NCBI GenBank assembly: GCA_902632125.1 | Contig: CACPBQ010000001.1 | Location: 124,001 to 188,000, forward strand | Direction: 5' to 3' | Length of the DNA: 64,000 nucleotides | Source of the DNA: Paracoccaceae bacterium | GTDB taxonomy: Bacteria; Pseudomonadota; Alphaproteobacteria; Rhodobacterales; Rhodobacteraceae | Made by a program: the position numbers and the translations under genes | Part shown: in pieces, positions 16,841 through 27,508 of the stretch | Numbering within the stretch: the first letter of the stretch is position 1 | Layout: each line of letters begins with the position of its first letter | The notes under the pieces: generated by a model | Database searches by the model: none | What the model saw: the letters and a program-made list of their open reading frames with translations, nothing else | Told to the model about the DNA's origin: nothing

Positions 16841-17431
16841 TTAAGAAGTTCTTTTAATTAATTCTCTTACTGCAGGGCGATCGAAGCATAATTTTACATA
16901 TCGGTTAAAATTTTCATTTTCTAAAGGGAATTTTGCAGAACGAGCCCAACGTCCACAATGCGCCAAGATAATATCGGGGAGCATAAACTTATCTCCCATT
17001 AAAAACTTGCCGTCCTTTTCATCCATTATCCGATCAATATTTTTTTGAAATTCCCATTTTAGGCTCGGTTTAATTGCGTTTACACGCATGTCCTCCGGCA
17101 AAATGAAACTGTGCCGCGCTGCGCCCCAAAGCATCATATCTACTTCATCAATTATTCTAAAAACCATTGCATCCTGCCGTGCTCGGTCAATAGATCCCCT
17201 TGGAAAGCATAGTTTTTCATGTTTATCGCCCAAATATGATATTATGGCGGAACTATCAGTGAGTATTTCCTCACCATCTAATAGTACTGGGACTTTGCCT
17301 GATCTATTTATTTTTTTTACATCGCGACTGCCTGGTTTTAACTGAATATGTTCATATTTTATTTTTATTTCCTCAAGCATCCATAATACGCGGAATGCTC
17401 TACTTTGTGGAATTCCAAATACTTTATACAA
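16841..17431 (-). CDS. Glutathione S-transferase family protein
   Basis: This 196-residue protein has the two-domain GST layout. The thioredoxin-like N-terminal domain begins with VFGIPQSRAFRVLWMLEE (the SR is in the position of the catalytic Ser/Cys) and includes the glutathione-binding VPVLLD...SSAIISYL segment (about 49-70). A helical C-terminal domain follows. The exact class and substrate cannot be told. The gene stands alone between two intergenic spaces of about 130-175 bp, divergent from mutL. Confidence 0.85.
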   Translation of the reverse strand: MYKVFGIPQSRAFRVLWMLEEIKIKYEHIQLKPGSRDVKKINRSGKVPVLLDGEEILTDSSAIISYLGDKHEKLCFPRGSIDRARQDAMVFRIIDEVDMMLWGAARHSFILPEDMRVNAIKPSLKWEFQKNIDRIMDEKDGKFLMGDKFMLPDIILAHCGRWARSAKFPLENENFNRYVKLCFDRPAVRELIKRTS

Positions 17432-17563
17432 ATCTAAATCCTAAATTCCTCAACAATTGAAAATTTAATTTTCTAAGTATGTACATCCAAATATAAGGCC
17501 AAAGTGAAGTTTTCTGCAATTTGACATTTTAGAATCGAATTAAATTATGCTAAATATAGTGTT

Positions 17564-19432
17564 ATGTTTGGTGAAAAACACAAAATAAACCAAAATCAAC
17601 CTGTTATTAATCAACTTGATGAAGCAGTAATAAATCGTATTGCCGCAGGAGAAGTAATCGAAAGACCTTCCTCGGCCGTAAAAGAGCTAATTGAAAATTC
17701 GATTGATGCAGGCGCTAAAAATATTTCAGTCGATATTGCAGACGGCGGGAAAACATTAATTCGGGTTTCCGATGATGGTTGTGGAATGACGCCAACTGAC
17801 CTTCCTTTAGCTGTATCTCGTCATGCGACATCAAAATTAAGTAGTCACGATCTGACTAATATTTCAACATTTGGGTTTAGAGGTGAGGCTCTGCCATCGT
17901 TAGGCGCTATCAGCCGACTAACGATTAAAACAAAAGGCTTAGAGACCGAGGGGGCAGAACTCTCGATAGATTCTGGATTGACTTCGAAAGTCAAACCAAT
18001 TGCATCAAATCGTGGGTCCACAATTGAATTAAGAGATTTATTTTACGCTACTCCGGCTAGATTGAAGTTTTTGAGAACTGACCGGACAGAACTCCAAGAA
18101 ATAAATAAAATAGTAAAGAGTATAGCCATAGCATACCCCTATATAAGCTTTGTACTGAGAGATATAAACGACGCGAAAGATCGAATAATTTTTAGTGCTG
18201 TTTCAGAAACAGGAGCGCTAGAAGACGCATTTAGAAAAAGGATTTCAAAAGTTTTAGACAAATCTTTTGTTGAGAACTCGTGCGTTATCAAAGCTGAACG
18301 TGAAAATTTTAAATTATCTGGATTTGCCGCCCTTCCAACTTTCTCACGCGGATCAACTAACATTCAGCACATTTATATAAATCAAAGGCCTGTAAAAGAC
18401 AAAATTCTTGTAGGAGCAATAAAAACTGCATATTCAGATTTTCTTGCCAAGGACAGATATCCAGCCGTAGTACTCTTTTTGGAATGTAACCCTAAATTTG
18501 TTGATGTGAACGTTCACCCATCAAAATTAGAAGTGCGTTTCAGAGAGCCAGGCGTGGTAAGAGGCTTAGTTATTTCTGCTATTCGTCACACTTTAGCTGA
18601 AGCTGGCCACCGCTCGTCTTCCACAATAGCGGACGCTGCATTGGGTAATATTCACGTCAGCAATTCGTTGCATAGATCTTTATATCAAATAGATTTAACT
18701 AAAAATGATACTTTAAAACGTCCTTCAAATGGATACTTGGAAAGTCATGATCCAAGTCAGATAGGACAAGTGCGAGATCAGCAATTTGAAGACGTGAAGG
18801 CTCCTAGCGGTAGCTTTACAGATAATAAACGAGACGACGACCTATCCTCGCAATTTCCACTTGGGGCTGCGCGCGGACAAGTTCACGAAAATTACATCAT
18901 TGCTCAAACGGAAAACAGTATTGTTATTGTAGATCAGCACGCCGCACATGAAAGACTAGTTTACGAAAAGTTAAAAAAACAAATGGAAGCCGGTAGTGTG
19001 GTCCGACAGGTTCTATTAATTCCTGAAATCATAGAATTGTCTAATTCTGATATTTCAAGTTTAATTGGTGAAAAAGACCGCCTTCGCGATGCTGGCTTGG
19101 TGCTTGAAGAGTTTGGTGACAACGCCATAATTATACATGAAATACCAGCACTTTTGGGAGATTTTAATGTTGAATCTTTAATTTTTGACATAATAGATGA
19201 GTTATCAAACAGTGGGCATAGTAGAAAATTAGAAGAGGAAATAACTTCAATATTAAGCCGAAAAGCTTGTCATGGATCGATAAGATCAGGCCGAAGGTTA
19301 AATCAAGAAGAAATGAATGCACTTCTGAGAGAAATGGAAGTCACTCCTTATTCTGGTCAGTGTAATCATGGTAGGCCAACCTATATTGAACTAAAACTTA
19401 AGGATATCGAGAGACTATTTGGAAGAACATGA
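17564..19432 (+). CDS. mutL: DNA mismatch repair protein MutL
   Basis: This 622-residue protein has the GHKL ATPase domain at the N-terminus (NSIDAGA, DDGCGM and GFRGEAL motifs within the first 130 residues). A linker of about 120 residues precedes a C-terminal dimerisation and endonuclease domain. The endonuclease signature DQHAAHERLVYE lies at about 461-472, and the late ACHGSIRSG and CNHGRPTYIEL motifs are present. This is therefore the nicking type of MutL used by bacteria without MutH. The ATG of rmuC overlaps its stop codon (ATGA), so mutL and rmuC form an operon. Confidence 0.96.
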   Translation: MFGEKHKINQNQPVINQLDEAVINRIAAGEVIERPSSAVKELIENSIDAGAKNISVDIADGGKTLIRVSDDGCGMTPTDLPLAVSRHATSKLSSHDLTNISTFGFRGEALPSLGAISRLTIKTKGLETEGAELSIDSGLTSKVKPIASNRGSTIELRDLFYATPARLKFLRTDRTELQEINKIVKSIAIAYPYISFVLRDINDAKDRIIFSAVSETGALEDAFRKRISKVLDKSFVENSCVIKAERENFKLSGFAALPTFSRGSTNIQHIYINQRPVKDKILVGAIKTAYSDFLAKDRYPAVVLFLECNPKFVDVNVHPSKLEVRFREPGVVRGLVISAIRHTLAEAGHRSSSTIADAALGNIHVSNSLHRSLYQIDLTKNDTLKRPSNGYLESHDPSQIGQVRDQQFEDVKAPSGSFTDNKRDDDLSSQFPLGAARGQVHENYIIAQTENSIVIVDQHAAHERLVYEKLKKQMEAGSVVRQVLLIPEIIELSNSDISSLIGEKDRLRDAGLVLEEFGDNAIIIHEIPALLGDFNVESLIFDIIDELSNSGHSRKLEEEITSILSRKACHGSIRSGRRLNQEEMNALLREMEVTPYSGQCNHGRPTYIELKLKDIERLFGRT

Positions 19433-20574
19433 TGTCCCTTAATCTATCATCAATCCTGATCATTCTAATTTTGAGCATAGTTTTTTTGCTCATTCTGGTA
19501 TTATATTTAATGCTACGGCCTCAACGGAGCCCAACAGATTCCCACACACCCATAATCGATAACCTGAACATTTTTGGAGAAAAGATCCAAAAGCTGAGTG
19601 AGGGTCAAGAACGTCTAACAGGTGGGTTACAAACGGTTTCAGAAGCTCAAGCTAAAGCGCAACTTTCCATGATCAATATGATGGAGGAAAGGCTAGCAAA
19701 AGTCCAACTTCAGATGACTGAAAACTTATCGCACTCTTCACGAAGAACGGCACAATCACTTGGCGACCTTCAACAGCGTCTCAGTACAATAGACAAAGCC
19801 CAGGAAAAAATAACAAAATTATCTGGAGACGTGTTGAGTCTTCAAGATATTCTATCAAACAAACAAACCAGAGGAGCATTTGGAGAAATTCAATTAACAG
19901 ACATAGTTTCTAAAGCTTTACCTAGCGACGGCTTTCAGTTGCAAGCCACTTTATCAAACGGTAAAAGGGCTGATTGCTTGATAAAACTACCTAATCCGCC
20001 TGGACCGATCGTAATAGATAGCAAATTCCCTCTGGAGGCTTATGAGGCACTTCGAAATGCCTCTTCTGAGACAGAAATATCATCTGCAGTTCGATTATTT
20101 CGAACATCAGTTCGAAAACACATTAAAGATATTTCTGAAAAATACATAATTGAAGGCGAAACAGCGGATGGAGCAATATTATTTCTGCCGTCAGAAGCTG
20201 TATATGCAGAGTTACATGCAAACTTCTCTGAGCTGGTTAGAGAAGGCTTTTCTGCCAGAGTTTGGATAGTTTCACCCACAACGTGTATGGCAACACTGAA
20301 CACAATGCGTGCAATTCTTAAAGATGCCCGTATGCGTGAACAAGCTGGCGCTATAAGAAACGAATTAACATTACTTTATCAGGATGTTGATCGTCTTGGA
20401 ATAAGAGTTGAAAGTCTAGATCGCCACTTTAATCAAGCTGCAAAAGATATTTCAGAAATAAAAATAAGTGCTGACAAAGCAGGGCGCAGGGCAAAGCGAT
20501 TGGATAACTTTGATTTTGAAGAAATATCTAAAGAAAATTTGGAAAAAGTTATAAAACTTGATGAAGTAAAATAA
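19429..20574 (+). CDS. rmuC: DNA recombination protein RmuC
   Basis: This 381-residue protein has one N-terminal membrane segment (about residues 7-28), a long coiled coil (about 40-135) and a C-terminal RmuC domain with the nuclease-like IDSKFPLEAYEAL motif (about 190-202). RmuC limits recombination at inverted repeats in E. coli. It overlaps mutL by 4 bp, so two DNA maintenance genes are made together. Confidence 0.93.
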   Translation: MMSLNLSSILIILILSIVFLLILVLYLMLRPQRSPTDSHTPIIDNLNIFGEKIQKLSEGQERLTGGLQTVSEAQAKAQLSMINMMEERLAKVQLQMTENLSHSSRRTAQSLGDLQQRLSTIDKAQEKITKLSGDVLSLQDILSNKQTRGAFGEIQLTDIVSKALPSDGFQLQATLSNGKRADCLIKLPNPPGPIVIDSKFPLEAYEALRNASSETEISSAVRLFRTSVRKHIKDISEKYIIEGETADGAILFLPSEAVYAELHANFSELVREGFSARVWIVSPTTCMATLNTMRAILKDARMREQAGAIRNELTLLYQDVDRLGIRVESLDRHFNQAAKDISEIKISADKAGRRAKRLDNFDFEEISKENLEKVIKLDEVK

Positions 20575-20588
20575 TTTTTGAGGCCATC

Positions 20589-22202
20589 TTAATTGCCTGT
20601 TTGTGGCGAAAGAGCAAGGGGATCCGTTTTAAGTTCTATAATCGCTGGTTTACCCGATAATCGGGCTCGCTGGAAGGTGGGTAAAAAATCATCAGTTTTT
20701 TCTACAGTTTGGCCAAAACCTCCATATGATTTCGCAAGCGAGGCAAAATTCGGATTTATCATATTAGTACCCGATATACGCCCAGGATAAAATCGTTCTT
20801 GATGCATTCTTATTGTTCCATAAACTCCATTATTTGAAATTATGATAATAATATTTGCTTTATATTGCATTGCTGTACCAAATTCCTGAATAGACATTTG
20901 GGCGCAGCCGTCACCAGCCAAACAAACAACTTCAGTATTCGGATATTCTAATTTTGCACTGATTGCCGCAGGTATTCCATATCCCATAGACCCAGAAGTT
21001 GGCGCTAATTGAGTTTTAAATGATTTGTACTGAAAATACCTATGCAACCAAGCCGCATAATTGCCAGCGCCATTTGTTACAATGGCATCCTCCGCAAGTA
21101 CGTCATTCAATTGTAATATTATCTTCTCCATTTTTACCAAACCAGGGGTTTCAAATGGCTCCCTCCAGGCGTAGTAGTCGTTCTTTATATTTGTTAAATC
21201 ACTTCTTTTTTTCAAACCGCTGGCTAAAGCTCCTTCTAAGAAATCAGAGCTGTTGCAGGCCAACGATATACTAGGTGTATAAACTCGTCCCAATTCATCA
21301 GGATCTGGATGAACGTGAATTAGTGGAATATCGGGATTTGGAATATTCAATAAACTATATCCACCGGTTGTATTTTCACCTAACCGAGCACCAAGACACA
21401 GCAACAAATCTGCTGACTGAATATATTCTTTTAATTGAGGGTTTATGCCTAAGCCTACATCTCCCATATAATTTGGATGTCTATTATCAATAAAATCCTG
21501 GCACCTAAATGAGGTGCCTATCGGTAAAGATAGTTGTTCAGAAAGTTTTTCTAAATTAGCAGAGGCCTGTTTTGACCACTTTGACCCACCAACAATGCAA
21601 AAAGGACGCTTTGCCTCAACTATTCTTTCAACAATTTCAGTTACATTATTCGCATCTGCACTTTGGTTTACCTCAACAAAAGGTTTCGCATCTAATACGT
21701 CACAATCTGCTGACAAAATATCTTCTGGGATTGCCAAAACGACTGGCCCGGGACGCCCAGAACATGCAACGCTAAAAGCTCTGGCAATGTACTCAGGTAT
21801 TCGATCAGCTCTATCTATTTCTGCAACCCATTTTGCAAGAGGCTCAAACATTTTTCGATATTCTATTTCCTGAAATGCTTCTCGGTCACGCTGATCGCTA
21901 GCAACTTGTCCAACTATAAGAATTAGTGGTGTACTATCCTGGAATGCAACATGTATTCCTGAGCATGCATTAGTAGCTCCAGGACCACGGGTTACGAAAG
22001 CTACTCCCGGCTTACCGGTCAGCTTACCATAGGCTTCAGCCATCATAGATACACCGCCTTCATGACGCCCAACTATTGTCTCTATATCACTTTCCAAAAG
22101 TCCATCGAGCGCAGCAAGATAGCTTTCCCCTGGAATACAAAATATACGCCTTACACCTTGAATGCTCAGTTGGTCGATAAGAACTTTTCCACCGTGTCGC
22201 AT
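20589..22202 (-). CDS. Thiamine pyrophosphate-dependent enzyme, acetolactate-synthase-like
   Basis: This 537-residue protein has the three-domain layout of the acetohydroxyacid synthase/benzoylformate decarboxylase family. The catalytic glutamate lies in the N-terminal VGRHEGG segment (about 45), followed by FVTRGPGATN. The TPP-binding GDG motif in the C-terminal domain runs from GDGCAQM to ISNNGVYG (about 425-460). It lacks a neighbouring regulatory subunit (ilvH), so it is probably not the biosynthetic acetolactate synthase. Such stand-alone homologues include oxalyl-CoA- or sulfopyruvate-type decarboxylases and lyases of unknown substrate. It is convergent with rmuC (14 bp gap). Confidence 0.85.
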   Translation of the reverse strand: MRHGGKVLIDQLSIQGVRRIFCIPGESYLAALDGLLESDIETIVGRHEGGVSMMAEAYGKLTGKPGVAFVTRGPGATNACSGIHVAFQDSTPLILIVGQVASDQRDREAFQEIEYRKMFEPLAKWVAEIDRADRIPEYIARAFSVACSGRPGPVVLAIPEDILSADCDVLDAKPFVEVNQSADANNVTEIVERIVEAKRPFCIVGGSKWSKQASANLEKLSEQLSLPIGTSFRCQDFIDNRHPNYMGDVGLGINPQLKEYIQSADLLLCLGARLGENTTGGYSLLNIPNPDIPLIHVHPDPDELGRVYTPSISLACNSSDFLEGALASGLKKRSDLTNIKNDYYAWREPFETPGLVKMEKIILQLNDVLAEDAIVTNGAGNYAAWLHRYFQYKSFKTQLAPTSGSMGYGIPAAISAKLEYPNTEVVCLAGDGCAQMSIQEFGTAMQYKANIIIIISNNGVYGTIRMHQERFYPGRISGTNMINPNFASLAKSYGGFGQTVEKTDDFLPTFQRARLSGKPAIIELKTDPLALSPQTGN

Positions 22203-22239
22203 AGAATATTCAATTTAGCCTTTTAAGATTTTAAAATTT

Positions 22240-22557
22240 TCAATGTGTCCAAGCACCACGACGGTTAGTTGCAAAGTTTTCACCATACCCACCTGCCCGA
22301 ACATTAAACTTTCTTTTCTTAGGTTCGGTTACTTGGGCATCAATTCCATTTTCTTTAGCATAATCAATAGCTGCTTGCTTAGTTTCAAAAGTTAAAGTGA
22401 CTTGTGATTGAGTATCACCAGAAGATGTCCAACCCATTAAAGGATCAATTTCGCTTGTGTTCTCTGGCGTAAATTCTAAAATCCACGATTTAGTTTTAGC
22501 GAGACCTGAAGACATGGCCGTTTTAGATGGTTTATAAATTCTCGCGCGCATGGACAC
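22240..22557 (-). CDS. NADH dehydrogenase accessory subunit, NDUFS4 (ETC complex I, 21 kDa) family
   Basis: This 105-residue protein is the alphaproteobacterial form of mitochondrial NDUFS4, a supernumerary subunit near the NADH-dehydrogenase module of complex I. Recognisable features are the start [18 protein letters not shown], the central [14 protein letters not shown] segment (about 41-54), where the family has a WxxSxDxxxQ pattern, and the C-terminal [15 protein letters not shown]. Its presence fits an alphaproteobacterium close in complex I make-up to mitochondria. It stands alone between the TPP enzyme and divergent uvrB. Confidence 0.92.
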   Translation of the reverse strand: MSMRARIYKPSKTAMSSGLAKTKSWILEFTPENTSEIDPLMGWTSSGDTQSQVTLTFETKQAAIDYAKENGIDAQVTEPKKRKFNVRAGGYGENFATNRRGAWTH

Positions 22558-22664
22558 ACCCCCTACATCGACCTATATATGCCAGTAAAGCCTATTACTG
22601 TTCAAGAGATAAGAAACACCCTTTTGACAATCAATTAAGATTTTATATTTAAAGCGGATTTATT

Positions 22665-24851
22665 TTGCAAAACAAATCAGAAATCTCATTAGCAAATGCG
22701 CCAGCAGATTTACCTGGCAGCCGTGAAAAATTAGAAGGTGGCAAAAAATTTGTTTTGAATACGGACTTTGTTCCAGCCGGTGATCAGCCTTCCGCAATAA
22801 CGGAGCTCACAAATGGAATTCTAGCAAATGAACAAGATCAAGTCCTTTTAGGAGCTACTGGGACTGGTAAAACTTTTACAATGGCACACATAATTGAAAG
22901 CACTCAAAAGCCAGCAATTATCTTGGCACCAAATAAAACCCTGGCAGCTCAGTTATATGGAGAATTTAAAGGATTTTTCCCAGAGAACGCTGTGGAATAT
23001 TTTGTGAGTTATTACGATTACTACCAACCAGAAGCTTATGTGCCAAGATCCGATACATATATAGAAAAAGAGAGCCAGATAAATGAGCAAATCGACCGAA
23101 TGCGCCACTCGGCAACTCGGGCTCTTTTGGAACGAGATGATGTAGTTATAGTCGCTTCGGTCTCGTGTATTTACGGTATTGGTTCAGTTGAAACTTATGG
23201 TGCGATGACCCAAGATCTAAAGTCTGGCAAATCTTATGATCAGCGCCAAATTATGGCTGATCTTGTAGCACAACAATACCGTCGAAATGACCAAGCCTTT
23301 CAAAGAGGTACATTTAGAGTCCGGGGTGATGTCTTGGAGATTTTCCCAGCACACCTTGAAGATCGCGCCTGGAGGCTTTCTTTTTTTGGTGAAGAACTTG
23401 AAAACATATTTGAATTTGATCCGCTTACTGGAGAAAAAACTAATAACTTGGAAAGAATTCGCGTCTATGCAAATTCTCATTACGTGACACCAAAGCCCAC
23501 AATGCAACAGGCTATAATTGGTATAAAAAAAGAACTTCGTCAAAGATTAGATAACCTCGTTTTAGAAGGCAAATTACTTGAAGCGCAAAGGCTTGAACAG
23601 CGGACTAATTTTGATCTGGAAATGTTAGAAGCTACTGGCGTATGTAATGGAATTGAAAATTATTCAAGGTATCTTACTGGCAGGGCTCCAGGAGAGCCCC
23701 CACCTACTTTATTTGAATTTATACCTGACAACGCAATTGTTTTTGCCGATGAAAGTCACGTTAGTATTCCTCAGATTGGTGGAATGTACCGAGGAGACTA
23801 CCGTCGAAAATTTACTCTAGCAGAACATGGATTTCGCCTACCCTCTTGCATGGATAACAGGCCATTAAAATTTGAGGAGTGGGATGCCATGCGTCCACAG
23901 TCAATCTATGTTTCAGCAACTCCTGGTGGATGGGAATTGGATCAAACGGGAGGCGTGTTTACAGAGCAAGTTATACGCCCAACAGGGCTCCTTGACCCTG
24001 AGGTTGAAATTCGACCCGTGGAGATGCAGGTAGATGATCTGTTAGATGAAGTCAGAAAAATGGCTCAAAACGGCTTTAGAACATTAGTTACAACTCTTAC
24101 AAAAAGAATGGCAGAGGACCTTACTGAGTATTTGAATGAGCAGGGTGTAAAAGTACGTTATATGCATTCTGACATTGATACGATTGAACGAATTGAAATA
24201 CTAAGAGATTTAAGATTAGGCGCTTTTGATGTGCTTGTCGGTATCAATCTCTTGCGAGAAGGCCTGGATATCCCCGAATGTGGTTTAGTAGCTATTTTGG
24301 ATGCTGACAAAGAGGGTTTCCTACGATCCGAGACTTCACTTATCCAGACAATTGGTAGAGCTGCAAGAAATGAAAATGGCAGAGTAATAATGTATGCTGA
24401 TCGCATTACTGGATCTATGGAGAGAGCAATTGCAGAAACAGATAGACGGCGCTCTAAACAAGCTAAATATAATCTCGAACACGGCATTACTCCAGAAACC
24501 GTAAAGAAAAATGTCGATGATATTTTGGCTGGACTTTATAAAGGCGATACGGATCAGTCCAGAGTCACTGCGACGATCGAAAAACCGATGGCCGGGGCTA
24601 ACTTAAGAACTGTGCTTGAAGGTATGCGCTCCGACATGCGGAAAGCTGCAGAGAATTTGGAATTTGAGGAGGCTGCAAAATTGAGAGATGAAATTCAGCG
24701 ATTGGAGGCAGTTGACTTGGCTGTTGCTGACGATCCTCTTGCTCGGCAAAGCGCTATAGAAGCTGTGTCAAATACAAGCAAACCAAGATCTACGGCAGGA
24801 CGAGGCGGCACCCGAGCGTACCGAGGTAAAAGTAAACCAAAAATTGGCTGA
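22665..24851 (+). CDS. uvrB: Excinuclease ABC subunit B (UvrB)
   Basis: This 728-residue DNA damage recognition helicase of nucleotide excision repair is complete. The Walker A motif GATGTGKT is near residue 65, the [10 protein letters not shown] beta-hairpin near 119, and a DESH box near 365. Helicase motifs with LREGLDIPE and QTIGRAARN follow, and a C-terminal UVR domain (about 645-685) binds UvrC. Translation appears to begin at TTG. The stop is followed by no clear terminator. I could not find an alphaproteobacterial SOS box (GTTC/GAAC N7 type) in the 100 bp upstream. Confidence 0.96.
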   Translation: MQNKSEISLANAPADLPGSREKLEGGKKFVLNTDFVPAGDQPSAITELTNGILANEQDQVLLGATGTGKTFTMAHIIESTQKPAIILAPNKTLAAQLYGEFKGFFPENAVEYFVSYYDYYQPEAYVPRSDTYIEKESQINEQIDRMRHSATRALLERDDVVIVASVSCIYGIGSVETYGAMTQDLKSGKSYDQRQIMADLVAQQYRRNDQAFQRGTFRVRGDVLEIFPAHLEDRAWRLSFFGEELENIFEFDPLTGEKTNNLERIRVYANSHYVTPKPTMQQAIIGIKKELRQRLDNLVLEGKLLEAQRLEQRTNFDLEMLEATGVCNGIENYSRYLTGRAPGEPPPTLFEFIPDNAIVFADESHVSIPQIGGMYRGDYRRKFTLAEHGFRLPSCMDNRPLKFEEWDAMRPQSIYVSATPGGWELDQTGGVFTEQVIRPTGLLDPEVEIRPVEMQVDDLLDEVRKMAQNGFRTLVTTLTKRMAEDLTEYLNEQGVKVRYMHSDIDTIERIEILRDLRLGAFDVLVGINLLREGLDIPECGLVAILDADKEGFLRSETSLIQTIGRAARNENGRVIMYADRITGSMERAIAETDRRRSKQAKYNLEHGITPETVKKNVDDILAGLYKGDTDQSRVTATIEKPMAGANLRTVLEGMRSDMRKAAENLEFEEAAKLRDEIQRLEAVDLAVADDPLARQSAIEAVSNTSKPRSTAGRGGTRAYRGKSKPKIG

Positions 24852-24910
24852 TCTTTTATAAAATTTGATACTTAATTTCGGGTTCTAATAATTACAAAAA
24901 ACTAAAATTT

Positions 24911-25309
24911 TCACGCAGAAAAATCACTGTTTTCAATAATGGTTACCCCTGAAATTTTCCAATTACCGGATATGTTTTTCATAAAATACTTTAACAAAAA
25001 AAGTTCGTCTTTGTTATCAATTATTCGAACAATTTGAGAGTATCCTTGTGGCGTCTCCTCCAGTTTTAGAAATTGAAAATTATTATAGCGCCACACCATT
25101 GGATAGCCCTTCTTAACCATTCTAGAAAAGTTTTCTACCGAACCGAAGATATCCTTTATTCCTGGGCTGGCATGGGTGAAAGCTTCTGTAAAATCATCAG
25201 AAGCAAAAGCCTCTAATTGATTAGAAATAGTATTTTGAATATCAGTCCTCTCGTCCGCAGCTGATATTGTCGCAAAAAAGGTAAAAATAATTACTAATAA
25301 TCTAAACAT
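24911..25309 (-). CDS. DUF4864 family exported protein
   Basis: This 132-residue protein has a short Sec signal peptide (about residues 1-18, ending ISA-A) and a compact alpha/beta domain resembling the NTF2-like/DUF4864 family: an initial helix (IQNTISNQLEAFASDDFTEAF) followed by strands. Homologues in Rhodobacterales have the same size and no known function. It is probably periplasmic. It stands between uvrB (convergent) and lysK upstream on the same strand. Confidence 0.72.
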   Translation of the reverse strand: MFRLLVIIFTFFATISAADERTDIQNTISNQLEAFASDDFTEAFTHASPGIKDIFGSVENFSRMVKKGYPMVWRYNNFQFLKLEETPQGYSQIVRIIDNKDELFLLKYFMKNISGNWKISGVTIIENSDFSA

Positions 25310-25364
25310 ACCACCCTCCGATAGCCATCGATTTGTAGTAAAACTAGGGCCAAAGATGGGTTCG

Positions 25365-26945
25365 TCAATCTTTTACAAGCAATCCGTCTAAAGCTTTTTC
25401 AATGAGCTGAATTGTTTCTTCAATTCCATAAAGTGCGATAAAGCCACCAAATCTTGGCCCTTGGCTTGCACCTAAAAGAACCTCGTAAAGAGCTTTAAAC
25501 CAATCTCTTAGAGGATCAAATTTCTCACGGCCACATGCAAAAACAATAGACTGAAGTTCTTCTGCATCCTGATTGCCATCTAAATCACTTAGCATATTAC
25601 GCAAATCCGTTAAGGCCTCCCTCTCAATAGAACTCGGCAGCCTGAACACTTTATTTGGTTTGACAAATTCATTATAATAACCGATTGCAAAAGAAACAGC
25701 TTGATCAAGTTGAGGATTGTTTTCTGGTGATGCATCCTTCGCATATCTCTTTATAAAACCCCAAAGCTGATGGTTATCTTCGGCATTAGCTACCGCTGCA
25801 AGATTTAGAAGCATACTAAATGGCACCACCATATCGGACTTGGGTGCGTTTTGGCCATGGATGTGAAAAACTGGATTTGCAGCTTTTGACTTCAGGTCTT
25901 GTGTATCATAGGCCCTTAGTTGCTGATGATATTCATCAACAGCTTTGGGTATGACGTCAAAATATAAGCGCTTTGCCGTTTTAGGTTTCTGGTACATGAA
26001 ATAACTTAAACTTTCAGGACTGGCATAAGTTAACCATTCATCTATCGAAATCCCATTACCGGAAGACTTTGAGATTTTCTGGCCTTGATCGTCTAAAAAT
26101 AGTTCGTATGTGAAATGTTCAGGTGGTCTGTGGCCTAGTATCTTGCAAATTTGATCATAAATTGGAGTGTTGGTGGAATGATCTTTACCATACATCTCGA
26201 AATCTACTCCTAAAGCAGCCCAACGCGCACCGAAATCGGGCTTCCACTGAAACTTCACGTTGCCTCCCGTTACTGGCAGGCTCCAGGATTTTCCATCTTC
26301 ATCATTAAATGATATGGTGTAATTTTTTTCATCAATCTCATTTATGGGAACATATAATACGCGGCCTGTTTCAGGATGAATTGGCAAAAAAATAGAATAT
26401 GTCTTTTGTCTTTCCTCACGCAAAGACTTTAGCATCACCTGCATTATTTCATCATACTTTTCGACGGCTCGCTTTAAGATTTGGTCAAATTTTCCAGATT
26501 TGTAAAAATCCGTTGCTGAATAAAACTCATATTCAAATCCGAAAGTGTCAAGAAATCTTCTCAACATAGCATTATTATGATGACCGAAACTTTCAAATTT
26601 TCCAAATGGATCAGGAACGGAGGTTAAAGGTTTTTGAATGTGTTCAGTTAAAGTTTCCTTGTTAGGAACGTTACCAGGAATTTTTCTCATTCCGTCCAAA
26701 TCATCTGAAAAGCAAATCAACTTGGCGGGAATATCACTTATTTCCCGAAAAGCCCTCATTATCATAGTTGTCCTTGCTACTTCTCCAAAAGTACCAATAT
26801 GCGGCAATCCCGATGGACCATAACCGGTTTCAAATAATACGTATCCTTTTTCGGGTGGAATTTTTTCATAGCGCTTTAAAATGCGACGCGCCTCATCAAA
26901 TGGCCAAGCCTTCGAAGCCATCCCTGTCTCGCGCATATCCAACAT
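25365..26945 (-). CDS. lysK: Lysyl-tRNA synthetase, class I
   Basis: This protein of about 526 residues charges tRNA-Lys. It is the archaeal-type class I enzyme rather than the usual class II LysS, as is common in alphaproteobacteria. The HIGH signature appears as HIGTFGE (about residues 47-53 from the TTG-extended start) and the KMSKS equivalent as KISKSSGNG (about 293-301). The alpha-helix cage domain fills the C-terminus. I chose the ATG at 26945, with TTGGAG as its ribosome binding site; the open frame extends four codons further to a TTG. Confidence 0.94.
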   Translation of the reverse strand: MLDMRETGMASKAWPFDEARRILKRYEKIPPEKGYVLFETGYGPSGLPHIGTFGEVARTTMIMRAFREISDIPAKLICFSDDLDGMRKIPGNVPNKETLTEHIQKPLTSVPDPFGKFESFGHHNNAMLRRFLDTFGFEYEFYSATDFYKSGKFDQILKRAVEKYDEIMQVMLKSLREERQKTYSIFLPIHPETGRVLYVPINEIDEKNYTISFNDEDGKSWSLPVTGGNVKFQWKPDFGARWAALGVDFEMYGKDHSTNTPIYDQICKILGHRPPEHFTYELFLDDQGQKISKSSGNGISIDEWLTYASPESLSYFMYQKPKTAKRLYFDVIPKAVDEYHQQLRAYDTQDLKSKAANPVFHIHGQNAPKSDMVVPFSMLLNLAAVANAEDNHQLWGFIKRYAKDASPENNPQLDQAVSFAIGYYNEFVKPNKVFRLPSSIEREALTDLRNMLSDLDGNQDAEELQSIVFACGREKFDPLRDWFKALYEVLLGASQGPRFGGFIALYGIEETIQLIEKALDGLLVKD

Positions 26946-27058
26946 CTTAATCTCCAAGGAATCATTTTCTATTTGTTTTACAAAAACCCATGCTTAATAT
27001 TGCCACAAATGAGTTAGGTCAATATTCTCTATTTAGGCTGTTTCAAAGGAGACACAGA

Positions 27059-27490
27059 ATGTCCAGAGAAGTAACACCGATTTTAACAGCGCAGGATTGC
27101 ATAGTGGCCATGATGATGGCAATAGCAATATCTGACAGTAATATTAGGACAGCGGAACTGGTTAAAATTCAATCCGCAGTTAATAATCTGCCTATTTTTG
27201 CAGAATACGATATAGACAGGTTAAATATGATTTCTCAGACCGTTTTTGATCTCTTCGAGCAGGAGGATGGTTTAGATGCTTTATTCGGCCTTGTAAGAAA
27301 TAACTTACCCTTGGAATTAAACGAGACAGTTTACGCTTTGTGTTGCGATGTAGCAGCAGCGGACGGATTAATTTTTGAACCCGAATTAAGACTACTAGAA
27401 GAAATAAGGCATGAGCTTAATATTGATCGGCTACACGCAGCCGCAATTGAAAGAGGCTCAAGAGCTAGACACATGACAATACGTAAATAA
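27059..27490 (+). CDS. TerB-like (tellurite resistance TerB superfamily) protein
   Basis: This helical protein of about 143 residues belongs to the TerB/DUF533-like group. Acidic metal-binding stretches are visible: AIAISDSNIRTAEL (about 27-40 from this start) and CDVAAADGLIFEPELRLLEEI near the end. These have the D-G-x-x-x-x-E pattern repeated in two half-domains. Function is unknown, and tellurite resistance is not implied. I prefer the ATG at 27059, with aaggag seven bases upstream, over the in-frame ATG at 26990. It is convergent with nadD. Confidence 0.75.
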   Translation: MSREVTPILTAQDCIVAMMMAIAISDSNIRTAELVKIQSAVNNLPIFAEYDIDRLNMISQTVFDLFEQEDGLDALFGLVRNNLPLELNETVYALCCDVAAADGLIFEPELRLLEEIRHELNIDRLHAAAIERGSRARHMTIRK

Positions 27491-27508
27491 ACTTTTGACT
27501 TACAAAGT

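Noticed and set aside
22558..22664. Possible SOS box upstream of uvrB
   Set aside because: A single gttc occurs, but no second half at the spacing of the alphaproteobacterial GTTC-N7-GTTC or GAAC-N7-GAAC sites.
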